The notes beneath the pieces were generated by a model. That model saw only the letters and a list, made by a program, of their open reading frames with translations. It did not search any database and had not been told where the DNA came from. This document shows, piece after piece, positions 1-7,408 of a stretch of 64,000 bases of DNA. This DNA is from Candidatus Defluviilinea gracilis. Lineage in GTDB: Bacteria > Chloroflexota > Anaerolineae > Anaerolineales > Villigracilaceae. How positions within the stretch are numbered: position 1 is the stretch's first letter; every line of letters starts with the position of its first letter. The translations under genes were made by a program, and so were the position numbers. Location: contig JADJWS010000001.1 in the NCBI GenBank assembly GCA_016716235.1, positions 744,001-808,000 on the forward strand. The letters run 5' to 3'.

Positions 1-924
1 CGCTTCGCGCATCGCCTCCAATGGAAAGCCCGCCGCATAACCGATGACGAACGCGGCAAGCACATTCGCCACGTTGTAATCGCCGCGCAAATGAATCTTC
101 TCGCGCGGCATGAGAGTGACATTCAATTTGCCGTCGCGCAGATTCAACGAACCATTTTGCAGATAGGCGCCATCCAATCCTTCATCCAGATCGTGAAGGC
201 TGAACGTGACCAACTTTCCTTTCACTTTGCCGCGCAGGTTCCACGCGCCCTTGTCGTCCCGTCCCAACACAGCCACATCCTCCCGCGATTGAAATTCCAA
301 AATGCGACTCTTCGCCGCCGTGTACGCTTCCATCGTGCCGTGACGGTCCAAATGATTCGGCGTGACGTTCAAAATCGCGGCGATATCCGGTGAAAGGGTC
401 ATTTGTTCCAATTGAAACGATGAAAGTTCCAGCACGGCAATATCATCGGGTTGCATCTCATCCGCGTAATTCAACAACGGGTCGCCGATGTTGCCGCCGA
501 CGAAGGCTTTTTCGCCGTGAACATTCTTTGCCATGTTGCCAACCAATGTCGTCGTCGTTGTCTTCCCTGCCGAGCCGGTGATGCCGACCGTTTTGCACGG
601 CGCGACTTCCATGAAGATCTGCGAATCGTTCGAGAGCGGAATGCCTCGCCCGACCGCTTCCACCACGATCGGCAATGTCAGCGGGACCCCGCCCGAGAGG
701 CACAGCACATCCGTTGAATCCAACAAGTCAAGCGGATGCCCGCCCAGCGCCCAGTCGATCTGATATTCCACCAGCGATTCGCGCGCGAGGCGGAGCTCAT
801 CCGCGCCGCGCATATCGCTGACCGTAACGCGCGCGCCATGCAATGAAAGCCAACGCGCCAGGGCAAGCCCCTGCCGGGCGGCGCCTAAAATCAACACGCG
901 GGTATCTTGCCAATTCGTCTTCAT
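1..924 (-). CDS. murD: UDP-N-acetylmuramoyl-L-alanine:D-glutamate ligase MurD (3' end cut by window edge)
   Basis: Cytoplasmic peptidoglycan precursor enzyme that adds D-glutamate to UDP-MurNAc-L-Ala using ATP. The minus strand reads open from the ATG at 924 to the window edge, giving 308 codons against about 450 usual for MurD, so the C-terminal part lies outside. The N-terminus MKTNWQDTRVLILGAARQG is the Rossmann-like uridine-binding domain with a G-x-A-x-x-G turn. The Mur ligase P-loop GITGSAGKTTTTT follows near residue 115. It sits 25 nt after mraY in the dcw operon, the expected place for murD. The identification is firm; only the C-terminal domain cannot be checked. Confidence 0.93.
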   Translation of the reverse strand, partial: MKTNWQDTRVLILGAARQGLALARWLSLHGARVTVSDMRGADELRLARESLVEYQIDWALGGHPLDLLDSTDVLCLSGGVPLTLPIVVEAVGRGIPLSNDSQIFMEVAPCKTVGITGSAGKTTTTTLVGNMAKNVHGEKAFVGGNIGDPLLNYADEMQPDDIAVLELSSFQLEQMTLSPDIAAILNVTPNHLDRHGTMEAYTAAKSRILEFQSREDVAVLGRDDKGAWNLRGKVKGKLVTFSLHDLDEGLDGAYLQNGSLNLRDGKLNVTLMPREKIHLRGDYNVANVLAAFVIGYAAGFPLEAMREA

Positions 925-949
925 ACAGTTTCGCGCCACGCAATACTCT

Positions 950-1942
950 TTACACCAACGCCAATCCCATGCCGATCATGGCGGCGAGCAGACCGATCAA
1001 CCAGAAGCGTTGCACGATCTGCGTTTCGCTCCAGCCGAGCAATTCAAAATGCAAATGGATCGGCGCCATTTTGAAAAAACGTTTGCCCTTGGTAAGGCGG
1101 AAGTACGCGATCTGGATCGACACGCTCAACGCCTCGCTCAATGGGATGATGGCGATCACCAGCAACAAGGGCCATTGACCGGTCATCAGCGCCACCACGG
1201 CAAGCGTGGAACCGAGCGCCATCGAGCCGGTATCGCCCATGATTAATGCGGCGGGATGCACGTTGAACCATAAAAAACCGAACAACGCGCCGACCACGAT
1301 GAAGCAGAACTGCGCGAGGTACACCTGCCCGCCGATCAGCGCCACGCCGCCGAACGCGGCAAACGCAGTGGCAGAGATCAAACCGGCGAGACCGTCCAGC
1401 CCATCGGTGAAGTTGACCGCGTTCGATTCGCTCACGATCACAAATGCCGCCAGCGGAACGTACCACCAGCCCAGTTCGATCTCATGGCGATACCCGGGCA
1501 GGAACATATCCGGCACATCGAGAACGAACTTCAACACGATGCCCGTCCCCACCGCCAGCGCGATCTGCGCCAAAAACTTGGTGCGGATGCGCATCCCATC
1601 GCCGCGACGTTTGCCGCGAATACCCTCCCAATCGTCCAGTGCTCCGAGCGCGCCGAACGCGACCATCGCAATGAGCGGGACCAATACCGAGCGCCCGGTC
1701 ACATCCAAGCCGATCAACGCGGCGGCATTAAGCAAGCCCGTCAATAACAGCACAGGCAGGATGAACAGCACCCCGCCCATGGTGGGCGTTCCCATTTTGA
1801 TGCGGTGCTGGTCCGGCTCTTCCACGCGGATGATCTTGCCGATCTTGAAATGCCGCAACATGCGGAGCAACGGCATGCCCCAGATCACCGTCATCACAAA
1901 CGAAAACATCGCCAGCCCGAGCACCAAGGCGGAATGTTTCAT
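950..1942 (-). CDS. mraY: Phospho-N-acetylmuramoyl-pentapeptide transferase MraY
   Basis: Integral membrane enzyme that moves phospho-MurNAc-pentapeptide from UDP to undecaprenyl phosphate, making lipid I. The 330 aa polytopic protein has family signatures in order: KMGTPTMGG near residue 50, the Asp pair in GALDDW near 105, SNAVNFTDGLDGLAG near 175 and the LGWSE segment near the C-terminus. Length matches the family. The ATG at 1942 overlaps the murF stop by 4 nt (ATGA), consistent with translational coupling within the dcw operon. Confidence 0.96.
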   Translation of the reverse strand: MKHSALVLGLAMFSFVMTVIWGMPLLRMLRHFKIGKIIRVEEPDQHRIKMGTPTMGGVLFILPVLLLTGLLNAAALIGLDVTGRSVLVPLIAMVAFGALGALDDWEGIRGKRRGDGMRIRTKFLAQIALAVGTGIVLKFVLDVPDMFLPGYRHEIELGWWYVPLAAFVIVSESNAVNFTDGLDGLAGLISATAFAAFGGVALIGGQVYLAQFCFIVVGALFGFLWFNVHPAALIMGDTGSMALGSTLAVVALMTGQWPLLLVIAIIPLSEALSVSIQIAYFRLTKGKRFFKMAPIHLHFELLGWSETQIVQRFWLIGLLAAMIGMGLALV

Positions 1943-3360
1943 GAGCGCATCTCCAACACGTTGGTGATACGGTCCATGCGCAAGCCGCGCGATCCCTTGA
2001 TCAACACCACATCATCCTTCGACAAATTCGCGTTCAGCCAGTCGACCAACGGCTCGAGGGCGTCGAACTCGAGCACCGACGATTTTTTCATGCCGGCTTT
2101 ACGCGCCGCCTCGGCGGTGATGCGCGCGCGCTCGCCCAGCGTGAGCAACATCCCCGCCACTTGAGCGGCGCGTAAGCCGACCATCTCATGCCCGCCGCGT
2201 TCATACGGACCGAGTTCGAGCATATCCCCAAGGACGGCGATCTTCCTGCCATCCAACTCATCCAGCAAATTCAACGCGGCAAGCATCGATTCCGGCGAAG
2301 CGTTGTACGTATCGTCCAGCAACAACGCGCCGGTCTCGCTGCGCACCGCGGCAAGCCGCAATTGCGTATGACCCTGGTTCAAGCCTTCAAGAATTTCCTG
2401 CCAGTTCATACCTTCCACCAAGCCAACCGCCGCGGCGCGAAGCGCGGTATGCACCGAATGCCGCCCGATCAGCGGAATCTTCACGTGCAGGGCTTCGCCT
2501 TGATAGTGAATGCGAAAACGGATGCCATCCAGACCCAGCCCTTCGACCTGGTCTGCCCACAGATGCGCCTCTTGCGACAAGCCGTAGAAGAAGACTCGCG
2601 CCTTCGTTTTCTCTTCCATCCTGCGCACCCACGCATCATCGAAGTTAAGAATTGCCACGCCCTCGGGAGCCGGCGGCAACGCCTGAACTAATTCCGCTTT
2701 GCCGCGCGCAATGGCTTCCTGCGACCCGGCGCGCTCCGCATGGACGGTTCCCACGTTCGTCACCACGCCCACTTGAGGCAGGGCAATATCGCACAAAAAG
2801 GCGATCTCGCCGGGCACGTAGAATCCCATCTCCATCACGGCGCGTTGATGTCCTTCGCTCAAGCGCAAGACGGTCATCGGCAAGCCGATCTCGTTGTTGA
2901 GGTTGCCGGGGCTTTTCAACGCGCGATAGCGCGTGGCGAGCACTTCGGCGATCATTTCTTTGGTGGTCGATTTGCCCACGCTCCCGGTCACGCCGATGAC
3001 CCGCAAGTTCAACTTGCGCCGCCAAAAACGCGCGATCTGTTGCAAGGCTGTGACCGTGTTCTCCACTCGCAGGCAAAGCGGAATGCTGTAATCCTGGGCG
3101 GCGACCGATTCCGGGGTGGCGGCGCGCAGGTCGAAGGTCCGGAAGGAGGCGTCCAAGTCCCGCTGAGTTAAAGCAAAAGACGCCCCCCGCTTGAAGGCTT
3201 CAGCGATGAAGGTGTGACCATCCGCTTTCTCGCCGGGGATGGCGACGAACAGCGAGCCGGGAATCACCTGGCGCGAGTCGATCACCGCTTCGGTGATCAC
3301 CGTTGCGGCGGCGGGTCGGGCGCCCGTGAGGGCTTCGATGGCGTCGGCAATTGTGAGCAT
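1939..3360 (-). CDS. murF: UDP-N-acetylmuramoyl-tripeptide:D-alanyl-D-alanine ligase MurF
   Basis: Adds the D-Ala-D-Ala dipeptide to the UDP-MurNAc tripeptide. The 473 aa protein starts MLTIADAIEALTG. It has the N-terminal MurF domain, the ATP loop GVTGSVGKST at about residues 123-132, a central Mur ligase domain with NFDDAWVRRM, and a C-terminal DDTYNASPESM segment typical of MurF. An upstream in-frame ATG at 3441 exists, but it lies inside ftsI and encodes nothing conserved. The ATG at 3360 follows the ftsI stop with only 1 nt between, so I chose it. There is no room for murE between ftsI and murF, which is unusual for a dcw cluster. Confidence 0.95.
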   Translation of the reverse strand: MLTIADAIEALTGARPAAATVITEAVIDSRQVIPGSLFVAIPGEKADGHTFIAEAFKRGASFALTQRDLDASFRTFDLRAATPESVAAQDYSIPLCLRVENTVTALQQIARFWRRKLNLRVIGVTGSVGKSTTKEMIAEVLATRYRALKSPGNLNNEIGLPMTVLRLSEGHQRAVMEMGFYVPGEIAFLCDIALPQVGVVTNVGTVHAERAGSQEAIARGKAELVQALPPAPEGVAILNFDDAWVRRMEEKTKARVFFYGLSQEAHLWADQVEGLGLDGIRFRIHYQGEALHVKIPLIGRHSVHTALRAAAVGLVEGMNWQEILEGLNQGHTQLRLAAVRSETGALLLDDTYNASPESMLAALNLLDELDGRKIAVLGDMLELGPYERGGHEMVGLRAAQVAGMLLTLGERARITAEAARKAGMKKSSVLEFDALEPLVDWLNANLSKDDVVLIKGSRGLRMDRITNVLEMRS

Positions 3361-3361
3361 G

Positions 3362-5098
3362 TTATTTTGAGGTGTGTTGCATCCGGACATTATCCGGCGG
3401 AATGTTGAGCAGGATGACGGTTTGTTCGGCAACTTTGGCAAACGTGGGCGCGGCGGTCTGCGATCCCCAAATCGAGGAGGTGGGCGCGTTTAACCACACG
3501 TAGATCATGAACTGCGGGTCATCCACAGGTCCCCAGCCAATGAAGGACGCGTTGGTAACGCTTGGGTCGTAACCGAAATCGGTGGGGATTTGCGCAGTGC
3601 CGGTCTTGCCAGCCACACGATAGCCGGACAATAACGCTTCGGAAGATTCAGCACTGAGCGATTGCGCCAGCATTTCGCTCAACGTGTGAGCGGTCTGGGC
3701 TGTGATGGGCGAGCCGCCGTATTGCGATGGGACGTTGTATTGATGCCCGTCGCGCAACATCGAATATAGGATGTGCGGCGTGACCATCCTGCCATCGTTG
3801 GCAATTGCGGAGGCGGCCATGAGCATCTGCAACGGCGTGGCAGTGACTCCCTGACCGAACGCGTTGGTGCCGAGGTCGACGTTGTACCAATCCGAGTCAC
3901 CCGGTGTCTTTAGCCTGCCCATCGCTTCCCCTGCCAGGTCCACCCCGGTGGGGTGACCAAAACCGAACCGCTCCATGTATCCATAAAAAGTGGTGGGACC
4001 CATTTGGGTGGAGATCCATGCCATGCACACGTTCAACGAATGTTGCAAGCAACCGACCATGTTCTGTTCGCCCCAGGCTTCCTTATCCCAATTTTGGATG
4101 GTGAAGCCGCCCACTTGAATCGAGCCGGTGTCTACGTAGGTGGTTTCGGGTTTGACGAGGCCCGTATCCAGCGCGGCGGCCATGGTCAACACTTTCATCA
4201 CGGAGCCGGGCTCGTATGCCGTCCCGATCGACCGGTTGTATTGGCTGCCGTCGTTATACAATGAAAAATAATTGGTGTAATTATTCAAATCCATGCGCGG
4301 CGTGGTAGACATGGCAAGGATCTCGCCATTGCGGGGATTCATCACCACGATGGCGCCGTTCTGCGCGCCGTATTCGATCAGCGCCTCATCGAGAATCGCT
4401 TCGACCCTGGCTTGCAAATCGCGGTTCAGGGTTAGGACGAGCGTTGTACCGTTGGGCACGCGAGGAATCGCTGTGGCTTTGTTCGGGTCGCGCGGCACCC
4501 ATACCTGCACCGGGTTGCCCGCAAGCAAGTCGTTGTATTTTTCCTCGATACCGAAATACCCGCGTCCATCGCGGGTGACAAACCCCAGCACGTTGGAAGC
4601 CAGCGAAGTTTCCGGGTAACTGCGTTGGAAGTGCGGCTTGAAGGCAATACCCCGCAAGCGGAAATCCTTCGCCGTTTCCAATTGCTTGATCTGCGCCTGC
4701 AATGCGGCGACAATGTTCGCGTCTACGTAATCTTGAATAACCACATAAGACCAGGACTCCGGCGATTCGGTCAATTTCTTGAAGACATCCTCATACGTCA
4801 AGCCGAGGTATGTGCCGAGCGTAACCGCCAGCGCATCAGGGTCTTCCATATCAGACAGGCTCACTCCCACTTCGTATACTGTTCGATTGCCCGCCAGCAG
4901 ATGACCGTTTCGATCATAAATCTCGCCGCGCTCCGGGTAGAACATGCGGAACTCGCCCGCGTACTGGTCGCCTTGCGAGAGAAAGATCGCCGCCTGTTCA
5001 CTGTTCTGAATGCGGATCATCTGCACCAGAATTGCCAGCGCAACCAGCCCAAACCCGGCAATGAGCATCATCGAACGGAGGGCATACTGCCGTCTCAT
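3362..5098 (-). CDS. ftsI: Septal peptidoglycan transpeptidase, FtsI/PBP3-like class B PBP
   Basis: Class B penicillin-binding protein that cross-links septal peptidoglycan outside the membrane. The 578 aa protein has a single N-terminal transmembrane segment at about residues 9-27 (LIAGFGLVALAILVQMI) and a dimerisation domain (RGEIYDRNGHLLA). The transpeptidase motifs are SVMK near residue 298, SLN near 353 and KTGTAQ near 497. No PASTA repeats follow. It overlaps the ftsL-like gene upstream by 4 nt and ends 1 nt before murF. The position after mraZ, rsmH and ftsL argues for FtsI over the elongation enzyme PBP2. Confidence 0.93.
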   Translation of the reverse strand: MRRQYALRSMMLIAGFGLVALAILVQMIRIQNSEQAAIFLSQGDQYAGEFRMFYPERGEIYDRNGHLLAGNRTVYEVGVSLSDMEDPDALAVTLGTYLGLTYEDVFKKLTESPESWSYVVIQDYVDANIVAALQAQIKQLETAKDFRLRGIAFKPHFQRSYPETSLASNVLGFVTRDGRGYFGIEEKYNDLLAGNPVQVWVPRDPNKATAIPRVPNGTTLVLTLNRDLQARVEAILDEALIEYGAQNGAIVVMNPRNGEILAMSTTPRMDLNNYTNYFSLYNDGSQYNRSIGTAYEPGSVMKVLTMAAALDTGLVKPETTYVDTGSIQVGGFTIQNWDKEAWGEQNMVGCLQHSLNVCMAWISTQMGPTTFYGYMERFGFGHPTGVDLAGEAMGRLKTPGDSDWYNVDLGTNAFGQGVTATPLQMLMAASAIANDGRMVTPHILYSMLRDGHQYNVPSQYGGSPITAQTAHTLSEMLAQSLSAESSEALLSGYRVAGKTGTAQIPTDFGYDPSVTNASFIGWGPVDDPQFMIYVWLNAPTSSIWGSQTAAPTFAKVAEQTVILLNIPPDNVRMQHTSK

Positions 5099-5565
5099 GG
5101 TTGCTTCGCCCCTCCAAATTTAATCTGTTCATCGAACCATTCGATCAACGATTGTGTGTATGCCTCGGGGATGATCCGCTCAGGGCTGGTCACATCCTCT
5201 GCCGCGAGCAGGATCGATGGCTCCGGCGCAAGATAACCCGACACAGCCACATATTCCAACTCGCCGGGCTTCACCGGGCGGTAGCCAAGCGCAAAAGCGC
5301 GTTGTTGCATCACCACTGTAGAAGTAAGGTCGGCAAGTTGGGTTTCGAGGTCGGCATTGGCGCGTTGCATGGAAGTAATCTCGACGCGCAATTCCTGAAT
5401 CTCGCGCCCGGTCACTGCCGCGCGCGCGGTCACCGTGAGGTAAAGCGCGGCAACCATCGAAGCGCCGATCACGAAAAGCAAAAACGCGCCCGCGTACTGG
5501 CGTTGAATACGCCACGGGGCTTGTTTGTGCGCATGGACGATCTGTTGTGTAGCCTGTGCTTGCAT
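5095..5565 (-). CDS. ftsL: FtsL/DivIC-like cell division protein
   Basis: The 156 aa bitopic protein has a cytoplasmic N-terminus of about 24 residues and one membrane helix (YAGAFLLFVIGASMVAALYL). An extracytoplasmic coiled coil follows (IQELRVEITSMQRANADLE). A segment with ALGYRPVKPGELEYV then resembles FtsL/DivIC after the coil. Such proteins scaffold the divisome. Sequence is poorly conserved in this family, so the name rests on topology and on its place between rsmH and ftsI. An AAAGGT ribosome site lies just before the ATG, and the stop overlaps the ftsI start (ATGA). Confidence 0.8.
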   Translation of the reverse strand: MQAQATQQIVHAHKQAPWRIQRQYAGAFLLFVIGASMVAALYLTVTARAAVTGREIQELRVEITSMQRANADLETQLADLTSTVVMQQRAFALGYRPVKPGELEYVAVSGYLAPEPSILLAAEDVTSPERIIPEAYTQSLIEWFDEQIKFGGAKQP

Positions 5566-5595
5566 AACGACCTTTATATTTGGGCGATTGGTCGC

Positions 5596-5641
5596 GTAGT
5601 AACGACTTACTCTAAAGAGTGCTTTGCGAAGTCGTTATTAC
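5596..5641. repeat. Palindromic element, GTAGTAACGAC family (rsmH-ftsL gap)
   Basis: The arms GTAGTAACGACTT and AAGTCGTTATTAC enclose an 18-20 nt centre. The element fills most of the gap between rsmH (stop at 5646) and ftsL (start at 5565). Related copies lie at 6568-6609 and 54182-54254, and a variant at 14630-14655. Confidence 0.85.
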
Positions 5642-5645
5642 ATTT

Positions 5646-6566
5646 CTAAAGTTTTTCGGCAATGCGAAGTTTCGCACTGCGCGCTCTCGGATTGTTTTTC
5701 GTTTCTTCTTCCGAGGGCAGGATCGGTTTTCGGTTTACCTCTTTGATCGTCGCCTTGCGTTCCACTTCATATATCTTTTCGTAAGGCGGATTAATCAGGT
5801 CTTTGCTTTGTTCTCTAAAAAAATCTTTGACGATTCGATCTTCCAATGAGTGGAAGGAGATCACTGCGAGTCTGCCTCCGACGTGGAGGCTGGTTACTGC
5901 TTGCGGGAGCGTTTTCGCCACCGACGCCAACTCGTCGTTCACCGCGATGCGCAAGGCTTGGAAAGTTTTCGTCGCGGGGTGGAGACGATTCCCTTTACGG
6001 GGGGAAACGGCTTCGATAACTGCGACCAGCTGTCCCGTCGTATGAAGCGGTCTGGCTTTCACAATGGCTCGCGCGAGTTTGCGAGAGTCGCGTTCTTCGC
6101 CGTATTCGTACAGCACATCCGCTAGTTCGCTTTCGGAATAGGTGTTGACGATGTCTGCCGCGGTCTGCAACGCGCTGGGACCAAATCGCATGTCGAGCGG
6201 AGCGTCGTGTTGAAACGAGAAGCCGCGCTCGGGCGTATCGAATTGCATGGATGACGCGCCGAGGTCGAGGACGATGCCGTCCACCGAATCCCATTGAAGG
6301 TTTTTCAGTTGGGCGGCGAGCGTCGTGTAGGAGGCTTGCGCCAGATGGATGCGATGTTCGTAAGGAGCCAAGGTCTTACGAGCGATCGCCAACGCCTGCG
6401 GGTCTACGTCGAGACCCAACAGTTGCCCATCTGGCGCAGATGCCTCCAAAATTCCGCGAGCGTGACCGCCCGCGCCGAGTGTCCCATCCACATAGCGCCC
6501 TCCGCGACGAGGTTGCAACGAGTGTATAATCTCTTGGTAAAGTACAGGTTGATGCGATGTGTTCAT
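5646..6566 (-). CDS. rsmH: 16S rRNA (cytosine1402-N4)-methyltransferase RsmH (MraW)
   Basis: S-adenosylmethionine-dependent methyltransferase acting on C1402 of 16S rRNA. The 306 aa protein has HQPVLYQEIIHSL at the start and the SAM loop VDGTLGAGGHARGIL. DGIVLDLGASSMQFD, ERGFSFQHDAPLDMRF and a late VISFHSLEDRIVK segment follow; all are RsmH hallmarks. Second gene of the dcw operon. Its ATG directly abuts a 42 bp palindrome at 6568-6609, and no Shine-Dalgarno sequence is visible upstream. Translation may therefore depend on coupling to mraZ or on opening of that hairpin. Confidence 0.96.
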   Translation of the reverse strand: MNTSHQPVLYQEIIHSLQPRRGGRYVDGTLGAGGHARGILEASAPDGQLLGLDVDPQALAIARKTLAPYEHRIHLAQASYTTLAAQLKNLQWDSVDGIVLDLGASSMQFDTPERGFSFQHDAPLDMRFGPSALQTAADIVNTYSESELADVLYEYGEERDSRKLARAIVKARPLHTTGQLVAVIEAVSPRKGNRLHPATKTFQALRIAVNDELASVAKTLPQAVTSLHVGGRLAVISFHSLEDRIVKDFFREQSKDLINPPYEKIYEVERKATIKEVNRKPILPSEEETKNNPRARSAKLRIAEKL

Positions 6567-6567
6567 C

Positions 6568-6609
6568 GTAGTAACGACTTTAGTCGTTGACGACTGAAGT
6601 CGTCACTAC
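6568..6609. repeat. Palindromic element filling the mraZ-rsmH junction
   Basis: Arms of about 20 nt begin GTAGTAACGACTTTAGTCGT and end in ACGACTGAAGTCGTCACTAC, separated by TG. The mraZ stop codon (TAG, 6606-6608) lies inside the element. The rsmH start codon (6564-6566) is 1 nt beyond its other end. Same family as 5596-5641 and 54182-54254. Confidence 0.9.
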
Positions 6610-7055
6610 GAGGTATTGTTCTTTGAAAGATCAAGCGTGGCGAAGCGTTGTTGGTTCGCTTCCACATCCTGCAAGTTATCCATTTGCGATTTCCAATCGG
6701 CAGGAGTCCACACTTCGAAGTAATCGCCCTGCCCCGCCACAGTGAGTTCGCCGCTTGAAACGCCGAGGAACTCGCGCAAATTCTGCGGGACGAGGATACG
6801 CCCGACTTTATCCACTTCAACGGGATATGCGTTCGAGAGGATGAGTCGGCGCAACATGCGGGCAGAGGCGTCTGCCATGTTCATGTTGTTGATGCGTTCG
6901 TACACTTCTTTGAAGTACGCATCGGTCATCACCATCAGGCATTTGTCGAATCCTTGGGTGATGAACGCGCCAGCCGCCAGCAAGTCGCGATAACGCGCCG
7001 GGATCATCAGGCGCCCTTTGTCATCGAGATTGTGCTGGAACTGACTGAGGAACAT
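6606..7055 (-). CDS. mraZ: Transcriptional regulator MraZ
   Basis: AbrB-fold DNA-binding protein that in E. coli represses the dcw operon by binding promoter-proximal repeats. The 149 aa protein has the duplicated MraZ domain: FQHNLDDKGRLMIPARYRD at the N-terminus and a second copy with NAYPVEVDKVGRILVPQNLR near residue 75. First gene of the dcw operon. The promoter at 7131-7158 carries three 10-bp-spaced GTGG boxes, which fits autoregulation. The stop codon is supplied by the palindrome that separates it from rsmH, so the last residues may differ from relatives. Confidence 0.96.
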   Translation of the reverse strand: MFLSQFQHNLDDKGRLMIPARYRDLLAAGAFITQGFDKCLMVMTDAYFKEVYERINNMNMADASARMLRRLILSNAYPVEVDKVGRILVPQNLREFLGVSSGELTVAGQGDYFEVWTPADWKSQMDNLQDVEANQQRFATLDLSKNNTS

Positions 7056-7080
7056 TTGTGCTATTTATCCTTTAATCGGT

Positions 7081-7103
7081 GAACGCCGGGGATGCCGGCG
7101 TTC
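7081..7103. repeat. Hairpin in the mraZ 5' leader
   Basis: Perfect 9 bp arms GAACGCCGG and CCGGCGTTC surround 5 nt. The hairpin is transcribed between the promoter boxes and the mraZ ribosome site (AAAGGAT at about 7068-7074). Confidence 0.7.
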
Positions 7104-7104
7104 C

Positions 7105-7158
7105 TACCACTTCGTACCACTTTTTCCCACATTATACGCTTTTCAAGGGAAAAATCAA
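7105..7158 (-). promoter_or_regulatory. dcw operon promoter with three MraZ-type boxes
   Basis: On the minus strand a -35 TTGATT (7153-7158) is separated by 16 nt from a -10 TATAAT (7131-7136). Immediately downstream, GTGG occurs three times at exact 10 bp spacing (complements at 7127-7130, 7117-7120 and 7107-7110). MraZ in E. coli is known to bind TGGG-type repeats at 10 bp spacing, so this is probably its operator. Confidence 0.8.
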
Positions 7159-7408
7159 GGTTTTGTAACTTGTTTGTTAAGTCCCTCTGTTGTCCTATGG
7201 GGGTAATTGGTAAGTGGTAATTGGTAATTTTGGAGATTAGAGATTGGAGATTGGAGACTGTGGTGGATCGGGAAAGAGGATTGGAGAATTAGAGAATTCA
7301 TTTACCTTGCTGGGATTCGATTGCTGTAACGCGACATTCATGTCGCCCTTGCCTGAGATATTACATCCTCTACCGGGTAACGTAATTTGTAATTGAAGGA
7401 TTTGAGAA
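7159..7408. other. Gene-free spacer with 7-8 bp periodic repeats and a 34 bp duplication
   Basis: The stretch from mraZ to the methyltransferase holds no convincing gene. It contains degenerate runs such as GGAGATTAGAGATTGGAGATT (broken over 7230-7260). A 34 bp segment at 7278-7311 recurs at 7398-7431, 120 bp later, with 29 of 34 matches. The second copy covers the start region of the next gene. A small GCGACATTCATGTCGC palindrome lies between. Confidence 0.6.

Noticed and set aside
1010..2164. Long plus-strand frames opposite mraY and murF
   Set aside because: Antisense shadows of strongly conserved genes; the high GC at third positions keeps them open.
3361..3441. Upstream start for murF at 3441
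   Set aside because: It would add 27 residues overlapping ftsI with no similarity; the ATG at 3360 gives the conserved MurF opening.
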